A DNA stretch of 64,000 nt from Azospirillum brasilense. Lineage in GTDB: Bacteria > Pseudomonadota > Alphaproteobacteria > Azospirillales > Azospirillaceae. Below the pieces are notes generated by a model. The model saw only the letters and a program-made list of their open reading frames with translations. It was not told where the DNA came from and searched no databases. The stretch spans positions 310,001 to 374,000 of the forward strand of contig NZ_VITH01000002.1 of assembly GCF_007827815.1 (NCBI RefSeq), written 5' to 3'. Positions 30,549 to 39,337 of this stretch are shown in pieces (position 1 is the stretch's first letter; each line of letters starts with the position of its first letter). Position numbers and translations under genes: made by a program.

Positions 30549-31940
30549 TCAGCTCTTTGCCGGATCCGACTCCGCCGAACCGCGCCGCGCTTTTACTCTG
30601 GCTCTCAAGAGCATCTGCCGCTCGGTGCAGCGCCGCATGTGCTTGGGAAGGTCGGAATCCTTGCCGACCACCGCTCCGCCGATATAGGCCGCCCCAGCCT
30701 CGATCGCGGCCTGGAACTGCTCGACGTTCCGGATGCCGTCCAGATAGGCGAACAGGCCGTGTTTGCGCGGGACGGGGCAAAAGGCGTTGATCTTGTCGAT
30801 GCAGCGCTGATCGCCGTCCCGGAAGTCCATGGACAGCCCGACCCCCTTGACGCCGGCTCTGGCGTAGGCGCCGATGTCGGTGTTCTCCTCGCGCAGGATG
30901 ACGATGGTGGCGCGCCCGAAGGGGCGCAGCAGGGTGACCAATTCGGCCAGCCGTCCGCTGGGAACGCCCTGCGGCAATCCATCCAGCTCGAAGGCCAGGA
31001 AGGGGACCAGATAGCTTGGAATCATCCGGCAGGACTGGAGATACTCCCGCCGCCGCCGTGCCGAGGCGAGGGTCTCGAAATGCACGGGAATGGTCTGGGC
31101 GTAGCGGAAATTGTTCTTGTACAGCTCATTGTAGGTGCAGACCGCGTGGCACAGGGCCTCCATGTCGTAATCGAAGATGGCCTCCTCCTGCAGGAAATCG
31201 GCCATGATGATCTGGTTGATGTTCCGGCAGGTCAGGAGGTCCGGGCGGCAGGTGTAGGTGGAAATCACCTTGTGCCGCACGTCGTAGACCGGGCGGAAGA
31301 GCACCTTGGGCCGCGGCGGCGGCTCATCGTTGCCGAGCGCGAAGGCGGACAGCGAGGGGCGCCGGCGCTCCTCGGCCTGCGGCTGGCCGGCCGGTGCTTT
31401 CGACTGGCTGGCGGCGTTGAGCAACTCGTCCAGCCGGGCGCTGCCGACCGCGATGCTGCCGTCAATCTCCACCAGCGCGGTCTTGACGATGATCTGGCTG
31501 GTGTCGCTGTGTCCCAGCAGCGCCTGATGCAGGGATTCCACGATCTTCCCGCAGATGAGCTGAGCCGCCTGCAGGTCGGCGTGGGCGAACACGATGATGA
31601 ACTGGGAATCGCCGTGCCGGAACCACACGTCTTGGGCGGACAGCGTTTTTTCGAGCAGGCGGTCGGTGTAGGTGTGGACCCGCTCCTTCACCCGCTCCCA
31701 GCGGTTGCCGAGATGGTCCCGGATGTCGTCCAGCCCGATCAGATGCACCGCTCCGGCGGTGATGAGCCGGCCGCTGAAGAGGATTTCCTTGGCCCGCTCG
31801 CGGAAGGACGAATCGTTCAGATGGCAGGAGGCTTGGCAATCCGCCGCCTTGGCGGCGCCGTCGCAGTGACAAGGGGGGGCGATGCCGGTCCGGTCCGTGT
31901 GGTCGTCCTGGGCGCTGGGCGGCGGTTGGACTGCGTTCAC
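30549..31940 (-). CDS. Degenerate GGDEF/EAL-like signalling protein, copy B
   Basis: 463 residues, clearly paralogous along its whole length to copy A (shared stretches include FLAFELDGLP, AGVKGVGL and HMRRCTERQ). The GGDEF position reads RHGDSQF (108-114). It also differs by a cysteine-rich N-terminus: CHC at 24-26, C35 and C39 in CQASCH, a possible metal or disulfide site that copy A lacks. The GTG start has GGAGA seven bases upstream. The two genes probably arose by tandem duplication. Function unknown. Confidence 0.75.
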   Translation of the reverse strand: MNAVQPPPSAQDDHTDRTGIAPPCHCDGAAKAADCQASCHLNDSSFRERAKEILFSGRLITAGAVHLIGLDDIRDHLGNRWERVKERVHTYTDRLLEKTLSAQDVWFRHGDSQFIIVFAHADLQAAQLICGKIVESLHQALLGHSDTSQIIVKTALVEIDGSIAVGSARLDELLNAASQSKAPAGQPQAEERRRPSLSAFALGNDEPPPRPKVLFRPVYDVRHKVISTYTCRPDLLTCRNINQIIMADFLQEEAIFDYDMEALCHAVCTYNELYKNNFRYAQTIPVHFETLASARRRREYLQSCRMIPSYLVPFLAFELDGLPQGVPSGRLAELVTLLRPFGRATIVILREENTDIGAYARAGVKGVGLSMDFRDGDQRCIDKINAFCPVPRKHGLFAYLDGIRNVEQFQAAIEAGAAYIGGAVVGKDSDLPKHMRRCTERQMLLRARVKARRGSAESDPAKS

Positions 31941-32168
31941 GGCAATGTCTCCCTCGCAACCGGCGGAGGTCGCGGCGCCGGCTTCGTACCTGCTTTCTGA
32001 ATGTTCGTTTTGCTAACAAGAGTGTTGCAAGGGGAATTTCCGAAGCGTTAACAGCCTGAGGTTTTTTCGACCGGACGCGGGATCGCCACCGGTTGGCCGC
32101 CGCCATTGACCAAGGGCGAGGACGGGATTATGCCGGGCCGGCCGGGGACGATGGGAAAGGGCTGGGAC

Positions 32169-32864
32169 ATGACGGCAAGGAACGCGGTGGTGCTGGTCAG
32201 CGGCGGGCTGGACTCAACGACGGTGCTGGCCATCGCGCGGGAGCAGGGATACCGGCTGAACGCGCTCAGCTTCCGCTACGGTCAGCGCCACGCGGTGGAG
32301 CTGGAGGCGGCCCGGCGCGTCGCCGCAGCCATGGCGGTGGACCGCCACGTCATCGCCGACATCGACCTGCGGGCCTTCGGCGGCTCCGCCCTGACCGACG
32401 CCATCGACGTGCCCAAGCACGCCAGCGCCGCGGATCTGGGGACGGGCATCCCGGTGACCTACGTCCCGGCGCGCAACACGGTGTTCCTGTCCTTCGCGCT
32501 GGCCTGGGCGGAGACGCTGGGAGCATCGGACATTTTCATCGGCGTGAACGCGCTGGATTACTCCGGTTACCCGGACTGCCGGCCCGAATACATCGCCGCC
32601 TTCGAGACCATGGCGAACCTCGCCACCAAGGCGGGGGTGGAGGGCACCAGCCGGTTCACGATCCACGCCCCGCTGATGACCCTCGACAAGGCGGGCATCA
32701 TCCGCCGCGGGCTGGATCTGGGGGTGGATTACGGCCTGACCCACTCCTGCTACGACCCGGCGCCGGACGGCACCGCCTGCGGGTCCTGCGACAGCTGCCT
32801 GCTGCGGCTGAAAGGCTTCCAGGAGGCCGGGCTGGCCGACCCGGTGGCCTATGGCGGGGTGTGA
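32169..32864 (+). CDS. queC: 7-cyano-7-deazaguanine synthase
   Basis: Makes preQ0 in queuosine biosynthesis, using ATP and ammonia. 231 residues with the PP-loop [36 protein letters not shown] and the zinc motif CYDP, then CGSCDSC. The ATG is selected for match to the family start and because the earlier in-frame ATGs give unrelated extension. It is on the opposite strand to its neighbours and converges with livH with only nine bases between stops. No other queuosine gene is in the window. Confidence 0.96.
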   Translation: MTARNAVVLVSGGLDSTTVLAIAREQGYRLNALSFRYGQRHAVELEAARRVAAAMAVDRHVIADIDLRAFGGSALTDAIDVPKHASAADLGTGIPVTYVPARNTVFLSFALAWAETLGASDIFIGVNALDYSGYPDCRPEYIAAFETMANLATKAGVEGTSRFTIHAPLMTLDKAGIIRRGLDLGVDYGLTHSCYDPAPDGTACGSCDSCLLRLKGFQEAGLADPVAYGGV

Positions 32865-32873
32865 CGCCCGCCG

Positions 32874-33788
32874 TCAATGGGCGGGGAACAGCCCCTTGGG
32901 CTTGATCGCCAGGACCACCGCCATCAGCACGTAGATCGCCATGGAGGCCAGGGCCGCCCCGGCGGCGCTGGCGTTGGCGGCATCCATCACCAGCCGGAAG
33001 GCGGCGGGCAGCAGGGCGCGGCCCAGCGTGTCCACCATGCCGACCAGCAGGGCGCCGGCCAGCGCCCCGCGGATCGAGCCGATGCCGCCGATCACGATGA
33101 CCACGAAGGTCAGGATCAGGATCTGCTCGCCCATGCCGACCTGAACGGCCAGCACCGGCCCGGCCATGGCGCCGGCCAGCCCGGCCAGCCCGCAGCCCAG
33201 CGCGAAGACCAGACCGAACAGCAGCCGGACGTCCACCCCCAGCGCCATCACCATCTCGCGGTTGGTGGCGCCGGCGCGGATCAGCATGCCGACCCGCGTG
33301 CGGGCGATCAGCAGCCACAGGAACACCGCCACCGCGAGCCCCACAGCCAGGATCGCCAGCCGGAAGGCCGGGTATTTCAGCCCGAACAGATCCACCGTCC
33401 CGGCCAGCGCCGCCGGCGGGTTGAGGAAGATGGGGACCGGACCGAAGACGATCTTCACCAGCTCGTTGAAGAACAGGATCAGCCCGAAGGTCGCCAGCAC
33501 CTGATCCAGGTGGTCGCGGCGGTAGAGCGTGCGCAGCGCCACCGCCTCCACCACCAGCCCGAGCAGCGCCGTCAGCAGCACCGCCGCCGCCAGCGCCAGC
33601 GGGAAGCTGTCCAGGACCGGCACCAGCGCCGCCGTCAGGTAGGCGCCGACCATGTAGAAGGTGCCGTGGGCGAGGTTGATGAGGTCCATGATGCCGAAGA
33701 CGAGCGTCAGCCCGGCGGCCATCAGGAACAGCATCACGCCGAGCTGAAGCCCGTTCAAACCCTGTTCGACGAGGAGGAGCGCGTCCAT
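32874..33788 (-). CDS. livH: Branched-chain amino-acid ABC transporter permease, LivH type
   Basis: 304-residue membrane protein with about eight helices. The N-terminal GLQLGVMLFLMAAGLTLVFGIMDLINLAHGTFYMVGAY and the later RAGATNREMVMALGVDV loop are characteristic of LivH. It directly follows the binding-protein gene by 22 bases. Its expected partner genes livM, livG and livF lie beyond queC and two paralogues. Confidence 0.93.
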   Translation of the reverse strand: MDALLLVEQGLNGLQLGVMLFLMAAGLTLVFGIMDLINLAHGTFYMVGAYLTAALVPVLDSFPLALAAAVLLTALLGLVVEAVALRTLYRRDHLDQVLATFGLILFFNELVKIVFGPVPIFLNPPAALAGTVDLFGLKYPAFRLAILAVGLAVAVFLWLLIARTRVGMLIRAGATNREMVMALGVDVRLLFGLVFALGCGLAGLAGAMAGPVLAVQVGMGEQILILTFVVIVIGGIGSIRGALAGALLVGMVDTLGRALLPAAFRLVMDAANASAAGAALASMAIYVLMAVVLAIKPKGLFPAH

Positions 33789-33810
33789 TCTCCGGCGTCC
33801 TGGCTGCGCC

Positions 33811-34977
33811 TCACTTCATCGGGCAGTCTTTGACGTAGGCGTCGGCGTGGTTGGTGAAGACCGTGGCGACCGTCTTGTTGGTCACCGCACCGTCGGCACC
33901 CTTCACGACCTCGCGCAGGTAGATGTTGTGGATCGGGTAGTGGTTGGTGTTGAAGGCCACCTCGCCGCGCAGGCTCTGCAGCTTGGCGGAGGCCAGGGCG
34001 GCGCGCAGCTTGTCCTTGTCCTTCAGGTTGCCGCCGACCGCCTTCACCGCCGTGTCGATCAGCAGCGCCGTGTCGTATCCCTGGGCGGCGTACATGGACG
34101 GGATGCGCCCGTACTTGGCCTTGAAGTCGGCGACGAACGTCTTGTTGGCGGCGTTGTCGAGGTCCGGGCTCCACTGCGCCGAGTTCTTGACGCCCAGCGC
34201 GGACTCGCCGACCGCCGACAGGATGTCCTGGTCGAAGGAGAAGCCGGGGCCGAACAGCGGAACGGCGCCCTTCAGCCCGGCCTGCTCATACTGCTTGATG
34301 AAGTTGATGCCCATGCCGCCGGGGTAGAAGACGTAAACGGCGTCCGGCGCCGCGGCCTTGAGCTGCGCCAGCTCCGCCGCGTAGTCGAGCTGCCCGACCT
34401 GGGTGTAGACCTCGCCCGCGACCGCGCCCTTGTAGTAGCGCTTGAAGCCGGCCAGACCGTCCTTGCCCGCCGGGTAGTTGGGGGCCATCAGATAGACCTT
34501 CTTGAAGCCCTCGTCCTGGACATGCTTGCCGACGGCCTCGTGGATCTGGTCGTTCTGGTAGGCGGCGTTGAAGAAATACGGGTTGCACTGCGCGCCCGCC
34601 AGCTGCGACGGACCGGCGTTCGGGCTGATGAAGAAGGTCTGCCCGCCGGCCAGCGTCGGCAGCATGGCCAGCGCGAGGTTCGACCAGACCACGCCGGTCA
34701 CCACCTGCACGCGGTCGCGCTCGACCATGCGGTTGGCGAGGCCGACGGCGACGTCCGGCTTCTGCTGGTCGTCCGCCTCGATGACCTGGGTGTCCTGCCC
34801 GCCCAGCTTGCCGCCCGCATGCTCCACCGCCAGCGCGAAGCCGTCGCGGATGTCGATGCCCAGCCCCGCGCCGGGGCCGGACAGGGTGGTGATCATGCCG
34901 ATCTTCAGCGTGTCCGCCGCCGCCGGGGTGGCGAGCAGGGCCAGCGCGGAGGCCAGCGTAAGCAGGTTGCGGGTCAT
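33811..34977 (-). CDS. Branched-chain amino-acid-type ABC substrate-binding protein
   Basis: Periplasmic ligand receptor of the LivK/AmiC type. 388 residues with a signal peptide (about 1-21) and the typical two-lobed sequence, LKIGMITTLSGPGAGLG, then EHAGGKLGG and IEADDQQKPD. The late VAFNTNHYPIHNIYLREVV segment is common in members found with aromatic-compound or hydroxy-acid degradation genes, so the ligand may not be leucine, isoleucine or valine. It is the first gene of the transporter set. A promoter lies just upstream. Confidence 0.92.
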   Translation of the reverse strand: MTRNLLTLASALALLATPAAADTLKIGMITTLSGPGAGLGIDIRDGFALAVEHAGGKLGGQDTQVIEADDQQKPDVAVGLANRMVERDRVQVVTGVVWSNLALAMLPTLAGGQTFFISPNAGPSQLAGAQCNPYFFNAAYQNDQIHEAVGKHVQDEGFKKVYLMAPNYPAGKDGLAGFKRYYKGAVAGEVYTQVGQLDYAAELAQLKAAAPDAVYVFYPGGMGINFIKQYEQAGLKGAVPLFGPGFSFDQDILSAVGESALGVKNSAQWSPDLDNAANKTFVADFKAKYGRIPSMYAAQGYDTALLIDTAVKAVGGNLKDKDKLRAALASAKLQSLRGEVAFNTNHYPIHNIYLREVVKGADGAVTNKTVATVFTNHADAYVKDCPMK

Positions 34978-34996
34978 GACGGTCCAGCCTCCAGGG

Positions 34997-35025
34997 ATTT
35001 TATGATTGATTTATGGGCAGCGCAA
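34997..35025 (-). promoter_or_regulatory. Candidate promoter of the binding-protein/livH genes
   Basis: On the minus strand TTGCGC (35020-35025) and TAAAAT (34997-35002) with a 17-base spacer. The match is good but the predicted start would leave only about 13 leader bases, barely enough for the GGAGG site. Confidence 0.45.
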
Positions 35026-35028
35026 AGT

Positions 35029-35679
35029 TCAGGCAGCCCGCATCCGTTCGTCCGCCCGCTCGTCCGCCCAGGCGCGCGCCGTGGACGGGCGCCCCTCGGT
35101 GTCGATCAGGCCGCGGGTGAAGAGTTCCTCGACGTGGCGGATGAAGAAGGCGGCGGTGCTCTCCCGCTCCCAATGCTCCATCCAGTTCTGCTCCAGGAAG
35201 GCGAGGATCGCCGGCTGGCCCAGCTCGGCCTCCCACAGCACGCCGAGCAGGGAGGTCTGCTGCTCCTCGTGCATGCAGTCCTCGAAGGTCAGCTTCTGCT
35301 GGCTGCGCGCCTCCTTGCGCAGCGTCGTCTCCGGCCCCGGCCCCAGGCCGAAGTCGTAGAGCGGACGGCGCTCGGGCGCGGCGACCAGCCAGTGGGCGAC
35401 CTCATGAACGATGACCGTCGATTCCACGTCGGTGCGGATGACTTCGCCGTCCCACATGAAGGAGGCGTTCGGCGGCTCGTCCAGCGTGCCGATGCCGTGG
35501 GCGTGGGCCAGCCGCACCGCGTCGGCGCGCTGCTCCGGCGTGTCGACGCCGCCGGGCACCGGCCAGGTCGCGGCGATGCGCCGGAAGGCGGCGAGGGGCA
35601 GGGGCTTGCCGGCCAGCAGGCGCTCGAAGGTCGCCAGGGCCTCCGGCATCGTCTCGGCCGGGATCGGGGTCAGGATCAT
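35029..35679 (-). CDS. Elongation factor P hydroxylase-like metalloprotein (EpmC-like)
   Basis: 216 residues. An HExxH-like segment VIVHEVAHWLVA (H92, E93, H96) is followed by DFG and, later, acidic HEEQQ; the order HExxH-W, then DFG, resembles EpmC/YfcM, which hydroxylates the modified lysine of EF-P using iron. The overall resemblance is judged by eye, and a zinc-peptidase-like role is an alternative. No signal peptide, so it is cytoplasmic. The ATG of MILTPIPAETM is preferred over a longer frame. It is separated from the chemoreceptor gene by a terminator. Confidence 0.6.
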   Translation of the reverse strand: MILTPIPAETMPEALATFERLLAGKPLPLAAFRRIAATWPVPGGVDTPEQRADAVRLAHAHGIGTLDEPPNASFMWDGEVIRTDVESTVIVHEVAHWLVAAPERRPLYDFGLGPGPETTLRKEARSQQKLTFEDCMHEEQQTSLLGVLWEAELGQPAILAFLEQNWMEHWERESTAAFFIRHVEELFTRGLIDTEGRPSTARAWADERADERMRAA

Positions 35680-35745
35680 GATGGGAACAGCAGTCCGGGG
35701 TGCGCAATGACCCCTATTTGCCCAACAGGGCCGGGGCGGCGCAAG

Positions 35746-35783
35746 AAAAACCCCTCCTCCATCGCCATCGGACGGAGGAGGGG
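35746..35783 (-). terminator. Rho-independent terminator of the chemoreceptor gene
   Basis: On the minus strand a perfect 10-base stem (CCCCTCCTCC at 35751-35760 with GGAGGAGGGG at 35774-35783) is followed by TTTTTC, 15 bases after the chemoreceptor stop. Confidence 0.85.
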
Positions 35784-35797
35784 GCAAGAAAAGGCCG

Positions 35798-37807
35798 TCA
35801 GGCCGCCCGCATGTCGGTCAGGAAGCGCGAGACGAAGCCGCGCAGCCCCTCGGCCTCGCCGGTCAGCCCGTCGGCGGCGTCGAGCACCTGACGGGAGGCG
35901 TCGCCGGTGGCTTCCGCCGCCTGGGTCACCCCGGCGATGTTGCCCGACACCTCCTGCGTGCCGCGGGCGGCCTGCTGGACGTTGCGGCTGATCTCCTGGG
36001 TGGCCGCACCCTGCTCCTCGACCGCCGCGGCGATGGTGGTGGAGATGTGGCTGATCTCGCCGATCACGCGGCCGATCTCGGCGATGGCCCCGGCGGCCTC
36101 GCGGCTGACCTGCTGGATGCCGGCGATCTGGCCGGAAATGTCCTCGGTGGCCTTGGCGGTCTGGTTGGCGAGGCTTTTGACCTCCGACGCCACCACGGCG
36201 AAGCCCTTGCCGGCCTCGCCCGCCCGGGCGGCCTCGATGGTCGCGTTCAGCGCCAGCAGGTTGGTCTGGCTGGCGATGTCGTTGATGAGCTGGACCACCT
36301 CGCCGATGCGCTGGGCGGCGTCGACCAGCCCGCGCACGGTGGCGTCGGTCCGCTCGGCGGTGCTGACCGCCTGCCCGGCGATGCTGTTGCTCTGGGCGAC
36401 CTGCCGGCTGATCTCCTGGATCGAGCTGGACAGCTCCTCCGCGGCGGCGGCGACGGTCTCCACGTTGGCGGTGGCCTGGGTGGAGGCGGCGGCGACGGCG
36501 CTGGCCTGCCGGGTGGTCTGCTCGGCGGTGGCCGACATGCCCTGGGCCGTGCTGTTGAGCTGGGTGGCGGCGGAGGAGACGCGGGACAGCACCTCCATCA
36601 CCATGCGGTCGAACTCGCGGGTCAGGGAGTCGATGCGCTCCGACCGCTCGCGGCGGGTCGCATGCTCGGCGGCCTGCTCGGCGGCCATGCGGTCGGCCTG
36701 GATGAGGCTGTGCTTGAACACCTCGACGGCCTTGGCCATGCCGCCGATCTCGTCGCCGCGGTCGAGGCCGGGCACGTCCACCCGTCGGTCGCCGCCGGCC
36801 AGACGGGTCATGGTGTCGGTCATCGAGACGATGGGCCGCGACAGGCCGCGCCCGATCAGCAGGGCGGAGATCAGCCCGAGCAGCACGGCGACCGCGGCGG
36901 CGGCGGTGGTCACGGTGCGGGCCCGGTCGATGTTCTCCGTGGCGGTGGTGCCGAGCGCCGCCTGCTGGCGGGCGCTGGCGTCGCGCAGCTGTTCGACCCG
37001 CGCGTTGACGGTCGGGCCGAGCGTCTCCAGCACCTGCGCGACCAGCTCGTCCCGCTTGGTGGTGGCGACGACCGCCTTCTCGAACTGGGTGGCGAAGACG
37101 CGCTGGTAGGCCAGGAAGGACGAGGCGCCGCGGCGGCGCTCCAGCTCGGTCAGCTTGGCGAGCATCGCGTTGCCGCGCTCGCGGGCGTTCTGCAGCTCCT
37201 TGCGGAAGCTGTCGGCGCTGTCCGGCGAGCCGTCGGTCAGGAAGCGGTTGACGGCGTTGCGGGCGGCCAGGAAATGGCGGGACGCCATGCCCGCCTGATA
37301 GGCGGCCTCGGTGTCGCCGTCGGCGTAGGCGCTGTCCATGACGCCGCTCAGCGCCTTTTCCATCTTGGCGCCGAGGTCCACCAGCTCCGCCGACGCCTCG
37401 TTGCGGGTCGCCTGGAACTCCATGATGCGGGTGAAGGCCTCGCGGTACTGGCCCAGCTCGTTGTCCATCTGGATCACCGTGCGGTTCAGCGCCGGCTCGG
37501 TGAACAGGGTCTTGGCCTCGTCGATCCGCCCGTCCAGGTCGGCGGCCAGCGAGTCCACCGTGTGGGAGGCCTCCTCGCTGCCGGTCAGCAGGAAGGTCTT
37601 GGCCTGGAGCTGGACCTCCAGCATCGTCGCCTGGATGCGCCCGACCTCGGTGGTCTGGCGGGCCAGCGTCTGATAGGTCGCGAAGCCGTGCTTGGCGTCC
37701 ATCAGGGCGTAGGCCCCGATGCCGCCGACGGCGACCAGGAAGAGGAGGACCCCGGCGTTCGCCGCCGTGATCTTGGTGCCGACCCGAAGATGGTTGAACA
37801 GGCTCAT
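35798..37807 (-). CDS. Methyl-accepting chemotaxis protein
   Basis: 669-residue membrane chemoreceptor. Helix TM1 at about 14-36, a periplasmic all-helical sensor of about 250 residues (helical bimodular type, with [20 protein letters not shown] and similar heptad stretches), TM2 at about 292-315, a HAMP domain ([18 protein letters not shown]), and the cytoplasmic signalling domain whose hairpin tip reads [20 protein letters not shown]. No C-terminal CheR-tethering pentapeptide is seen. The ligand is unknown. Transcribed alone; a terminator follows. Confidence 0.95.
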   Translation of the reverse strand: MSLFNHLRVGTKITAANAGVLLFLVAVGGIGAYALMDAKHGFATYQTLARQTTEVGRIQATMLEVQLQAKTFLLTGSEEASHTVDSLAADLDGRIDEAKTLFTEPALNRTVIQMDNELGQYREAFTRIMEFQATRNEASAELVDLGAKMEKALSGVMDSAYADGDTEAAYQAGMASRHFLAARNAVNRFLTDGSPDSADSFRKELQNARERGNAMLAKLTELERRRGASSFLAYQRVFATQFEKAVVATTKRDELVAQVLETLGPTVNARVEQLRDASARQQAALGTTATENIDRARTVTTAAAAVAVLLGLISALLIGRGLSRPIVSMTDTMTRLAGGDRRVDVPGLDRGDEIGGMAKAVEVFKHSLIQADRMAAEQAAEHATRRERSERIDSLTREFDRMVMEVLSRVSSAATQLNSTAQGMSATAEQTTRQASAVAAASTQATANVETVAAAAEELSSSIQEISRQVAQSNSIAGQAVSTAERTDATVRGLVDAAQRIGEVVQLINDIASQTNLLALNATIEAARAGEAGKGFAVVASEVKSLANQTAKATEDISGQIAGIQQVSREAAGAIAEIGRVIGEISHISTTIAAAVEEQGAATQEISRNVQQAARGTQEVSGNIAGVTQAAEATGDASRQVLDAADGLTGEAEGLRGFVSRFLTDMRAA

Positions 37808-38209
37808 GATCGGGAAAACTCCGGATGAGGCTGATTGGTTTAGACATCAAACATGACAGTGCCCGCTTACCAATTCATTAAGTGTGCCAACTGCTTTCCC
37901 GTCTCCGAAAACGGGCATGCCAATCCTTCGCGCACCCTTGGGGATGTCCTTATCCTTCCGGGCTCTGGCGGTTTCGCGGGACCTTGGAATATTTGTCGGG
38001 ACCGTGGCGTTAGCCCACCAGCGACGGACCGTTCCGGCGCCGGTTCCAGCGGTGTGCTGGTCACGGCTTAGGCCGTGGATGGTCACAATAGAGGCGTTTT
38101 GCTCATCCACATGTATCGTGCTATATGCCAAAGGGCGAAGCGCCCCGCCGGGGACGCCTGCCTGGACCCCTCCGACCCGGCTCGTGATCATCTGACCCAA
38201 CGGCCGGCC
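37808..38209. other. Intergenic region between divergent chemoreceptor and glycosyltransferase genes
   Basis: 402 bases, noticeably lower in GC than the coding regions. Two divergent promoters must lie here but no convincing -35/-10 pair could be picked out. Short open frames have no ribosome sites or recognised product. I see no RNA gene. Confidence 0.6.
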
Positions 38210-39337
38210 ATGTCCCTGACCGACGCGCCCCCTCTGGCGGCTTCCGCCAACACCGCTGCCCCCTCCGCCCCAGCCCCCGGTGATGCCGCTTCCCCGCCGA
38301 AGCCGTCGCGCTCCGCCCGCACCAAGCGGGGCCGGCTGTCGGTGGTGATCCCCTTCTACAACGAAGGCCCCAACGTCGCGGCGCTGTTCGAGCGGCTGGT
38401 GCCCGTGCTCGACCGGCTCGACGCCGAGTGGGAGGTGGTGTGCGTCAACGACGGCAGCCGCGACGACACGCTCGACCGCCTGCTGGACGTCCACGACGCC
38501 GACCCGCGGGTCAAGGTGGTCGACCTGTCGCGCAACTTCGGCAAGGAACTGGCCCTGTCGGCCGGGCTGCGCCACACCACTGGCGACGCCGTGGTGCCGA
38601 TGGACGCCGACCTGCAGCACCCGCCGGAGCTGCTGCCCCAGTTCCTCGCCAAATGGCGCGAGGGCTACGACGTCGTCGTCGCCGTGCGCCACGCGCGGGT
38701 CGGGCAGAGCCTGAAGCACCGGGCGTTTGCCCGCGCCTTCTACTGGATCTTCGACAACCTGTCGGAGGTCAAGCTGCCGCGCGAGGTCGGCGACTTCCGG
38801 CTGATGGACCGGCGGGTGGTCGACGTCATCAACCGCATGCCGGAACGCACGCGCTTCATGAAGGGCATCTTCGCCTGGGTCGGCTTCCGTCAGGCCAGCA
38901 TCCCCTACCAGCAGGGGGAGCGCGCCGGCGGCGACACCAAATGGGGCTTCCTGAAGCTGCTCAGCCTGTCCTTCGACGGGCTGACCGCCTTCTCCACCTT
39001 CCCGCTGCGGGTGTGGAGCCTGGTGGGCATGGCGATCTCCGGCTTCGCCTTCGTCTACATCCTGCTGCGCCTACTGCGCACCCTGATCTACGGCATCGAC
39101 GTGCCCGGCTATGAATCGCTGCTGGCCGCGGTGCTGTTCATGGGCGGCATCCAGCTCGTCACGCTGGGGGTCATCGGCGACTATCTCGGCCGGGTGTTCA
39201 ACGAGGTGAAGGGGCGTCCCCTCTACATCGTCCGTTCCGCGCACGGCTTCGAGGACGAAGCCGCGGCCCCAGCGGCCAACCCGGGGGCCAATGCAGGTGC
39301 TTGGCGCCGACCCGGAAGCGAGGACCGCCCTTCATGA
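38210..39337 (+). CDS. Family 2 glycosyltransferase, polyprenyl-phosphate type with C-terminal membrane helices
   Basis: 375 residues. After a disordered Pro/Ala-rich N-terminus (about 35 residues), the GT2 domain starts SVVIPFYNEGPNV, with the DxD-like VPMDADLQHPPE and VGDFRLMDRR. Two membrane helices near the end (about 268-290 and 303-325) match the DPM1/GtrB/ArnC-like branch, which makes polyprenyl-phosphate sugars on the cytoplasmic face of the membrane. The nucleotide-sugar donor is not evident. ATGA overlap with the next gene, a GT39-like transferase that could use its product. Confidence 0.92.
   Translation: MSLTDAPPLAASANTAAPSAPAPGDAASPPKPSRSARTKRGRLSVVIPFYNEGPNVAALFERLVPVLDRLDAEWEVVCVNDGSRDDTLDRLLDVHDADPRVKVVDLSRNFGKELALSAGLRHTTGDAVVPMDADLQHPPELLPQFLAKWREGYDVVVAVRHARVGQSLKHRAFARAFYWIFDNLSEVKLPREVGDFRLMDRRVVDVINRMPERTRFMKGIFAWVGFRQASIPYQQGERAGGDTKWGFLKLLSLSFDGLTAFSTFPLRVWSLVGMAISGFAFVYILLRLLRTLIYGIDVPGYESLLAAVLFMGGIQLVTLGVIGDYLGRVFNEVKGRPLYIVRSAHGFEDEAAAPAANPGANAGAWRRPGSEDRPS

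Noticed and set aside
33811-34977. Assignment as urea-binding protein UrtA
   Set aside because: The genes lack urease or urt neighbours and the sequence fits LivK-type receptors; a specific ligand cannot be assigned.
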